In this document: piece by piece, positions 62,746-64,000 of the stretch
Layout: each line of letters opens with the position of its first letter
Numbering within the stretch: position 1 is the first letter of the stretch
Translations under genes and position numbers: made by a program
The notes under the pieces: generated by a model
The model's database searches: none
Seen by the model: the letters and a program-made list of their open reading frames with translations, nothing else
What the model was told of the DNA's origin: nothing
Source: JAFAXD01 sp963760435
Lineage (GTDB): Bacteria > Pseudomonadota > Alphaproteobacteria > Rhizobiales > Xanthobacteraceae
NCBI GenBank assembly: GCA_963760435.1
Contig: CAVXDE010000017.1
Coordinates: forward strand, 62,001-126,000
Direction: 5' to 3'
DNA: 64,000 nucleotides

Positions 62746-63183
62746 TTAGCGGCCCGTGCCGGGCGGACTTGGTTGCGAGCTGGCCGAGCCCTCCGGCACC
62801 ATGATGTTTGGTATGCCAAACGAGTTGCCGGAAGTTGGGCCGCCGCCAAAAGCGCGCGTGCCGCTGTTGGTCGCGCCGAATTGAGGCAGGGCGGGATTGG
62901 TCGGACCCGTCGCCCGCCCGCCGGACCCGGCACCGGTGCTCAGGCCGAAGCCGGACGTGCTGAAATTGGTGGGGCCGGTTGAGAATCCGCCCGAGCCGCC
63001 GGAGGAGCTCTGTCCATAGATTCCGGTGAAATTGGTCGGTCCGGTGGGAGCTCCTCCGGAGCCGCCGGCGCTGCTGGTGCCGAAGCCGCCGATCTGGGCC
63101 TGCGCGGGCAGGGCACCGGCAAACACAGCCGCAAGAATTGCGGCGGATGAAATAAAGGTATGAACGCGGCGCATTCGTTCCAT
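62746..63183 (-). CDS. Secreted Gly/Ser/Thr-rich repeat protein
   Basis: 145 residues. Signal peptide (VHTFISSAAILAAVFAGALPAQAQ) followed by low-complexity sequence with spaced repeats GGSGGAPTGPTNFTG, GGSGGFSTGPTNFST and GSGGRATGPTNPAL, then AFGGGPTSGNSFG and a Pro-rich end. The motif TGPTN recurs three times. There are no Cys residues or catalytic motifs. Function unknown; composition suggests an unstructured extracellular or periplasmic polypeptide. Convergent with the VWA gene. Confidence 0.75.
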   Translation of the reverse strand: MERMRRVHTFISSAAILAAVFAGALPAQAQIGGFGTSSAGGSGGAPTGPTNFTGIYGQSSSGGSGGFSTGPTNFSTSGFGLSTGAGSGGRATGPTNPALPQFGATNSGTRAFGGGPTSGNSFGIPNIMVPEGSASSQPSPPGTGR

Positions 63184-63364
63184 GACTGGTCTCCCCTTGC
63201 GCCCCGACCCACAAGCGCGCGTTTCAAGGATAGCGCTTGCCGCGATACCAACATAAGCGTGTAAACGGCCCAGACAAGCCGATCTCGCTCATCCGTGAAC
63301 GATGATCGATCGGTGTTGCCCAGCGTGCTATCGTCCGCTTCCAACACAAGTTACCCCTCACCAC

Positions 63365-64000
63365 ATGACCGCCGTTCCTCTCACTGCACTCGTTGCCCAT
63401 CGCTCGTTTGCTTATTTCTGGTGCGGCCGCACCGCGACCACGACCGCCTACCAGATGCTGGCGGTGGCGGTCGGTTGGCAGATCTACGCCATGACCGGCG
63501 ATGCGCTCGACCTCGGGCTCGTGGGGCTCGTGCAGTTCGTGCCGATCGTTGCGATGTCGCTCGTCATCGGCCAGGCAGCGGACCATTTCGACCGGCGCAC
63601 CCTCGCGCGCATCTGCCAGATCGTGAAGGCGCTGTGCGCGCTCACGCTCGCGCTCGGCACTTCCGCGGGTTGGCTCGGACGCGAAACAATCTTTGCGATT
63701 CTGTTTGTCATCGGCACGGCGCGCGCGTTTGAAACGCCGACCTTGCACGCGCTGCTGCCCGGCATCGTGCCGGCTGCGCTGTTGCCGCGAGCGATCGCAG
63801 CCTCCGCGACGGCGAACCAAGCGGCGACCATCGGCGGGCCGGCGCTGGGGGGATTGATCTACGCATTCGGACCGACCACCGTCTATGTCACGTGCACGGT
63901 GGTGTTTCTTCTCGCCAGCGTGCTCGTCAGTCTGGTCAAGACGGCCCCGCGCCCGAGCGAGCGCAAGCCAGTGACCTTGGCGTCGCTGTTCGCGGGATTT
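63365..64000 (+). CDS. MFS transporter (EntS/MFS_3-like), 3' end missing
   Basis: The first 212 residues are visible before the right edge. FAYFWCGRTATTTAYQMLAVAVGWQIYAMTG and DHFDRRTLARICQIVKALCALTLAL (the loop 2-3 region) match the EntS/MFS_3 group of exporters. LVPxxLLPRAIAASATANQAATIGGPALGG follows. Substrate unknown. The gene is open to the window end with no stop. Confidence 0.85.
   Translation, partial: MTAVPLTALVAHRSFAYFWCGRTATTTAYQMLAVAVGWQIYAMTGDALDLGLVGLVQFVPIVAMSLVIGQAADHFDRRTLARICQIVKALCALTLALGTSAGWLGRETIFAILFVIGTARAFETPTLHALLPGIVPAALLPRAIAASATANQAATIGGPALGGLIYAFGPTTVYVTCTVVFLLASVLVSLVKTAPRPSERKPVTLASLFAGF

Overview
The window is a GC-rich chromosomal segment with tightly packed genes, and it reads as an alphaproteobacterium of the Hyphomicrobiales (Xanthobacteraceae/Nitrobacteraceae-like). 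The signs are a giant growth-pole-ring (GPR/RgsE) type coiled-coil protein, a PmtA-type lipid methyltransferase, a complete Liv-type ABC cluster, an Mla cluster with a STAS-MlaE permease, and several families of palindromic intergenic repeats typical of that group. I see no rRNA, tRNA, transposase, phage gene or CRISPR array.

Layout. 1-452: start of a styrene/indole monooxygenase-like flavoprotein running off the left edge. 505-13568: surface-polysaccharide locus, with an initiating glycosyl-phosphate transferase, GT4 and two GT2 glycosyltransferases, an AsnB-type amidotransferase, GDP-fucose synthesis (gmd, fcl) with a DUF6165 gene between them, a Gfo/Idh dehydrogenase plus DegT aminotransferase pair, and murJ. 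13583-19288: S1C protease divergent from an RND efflux adaptor and a frameshifted RND permease. 19304-21565: membrane protein and two c-type cytochromes. 21682-26537: livGF, binding protein, livHM. 26624-29000: EamA exporter, stand-alone Lrp-type sensor domain, Tat-exported amidohydrolase. 29117-31569: TPP riboswitch with thiM-thiE-thiD.

31731-34481: an ECF42-type sigma factor locus (VOC, AHSA1, YCII/DGPF and sigma genes) with two matching divergent promoter candidates, TGTCGG-N17-CGTCCTT, on opposite strands. 34571-42641: FAH hydrolase, SDR, ceramide glucosyltransferase-like GT21, LpxH-like phosphoesterase, PmtA, threonine dehydratase, MFS transporter, dipeptide epimerase. 42745-46433: Mla-type lipid transport operon with a Sel1-repeat gene. 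46434-47103: a convergent intergenic region with nine copies of GTCATCWATG-like palindromes at 17-19 bp spacing. 47104-52366: the GPR-like protein with at least fourteen exact 22-residue repeats and a frameshift near its C terminus. 52596-63183: small hypothetical, ferredoxin and its reductase, chagasin-like inhibitor coupled to an SGNH esterase, FAD monooxygenase, LPG-synthase-like membrane protein, a second LpxH-like phosphoesterase with a GT4 gene, a VWA protein and a Gly-rich secreted protein. 63365-64000: MFS transporter cut by the right edge.

The strongest unexpected signals are the divergent ECF42 promoter pair, the GTCATCTATG array, the perfectly periodic 22-residue repeats, the chagasin-esterase coupling, the two LpxH-like/glycosyltransferase modules, and two single-base frameshifts in large genes. 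The frameshifts could be sequencing errors or real lesions.
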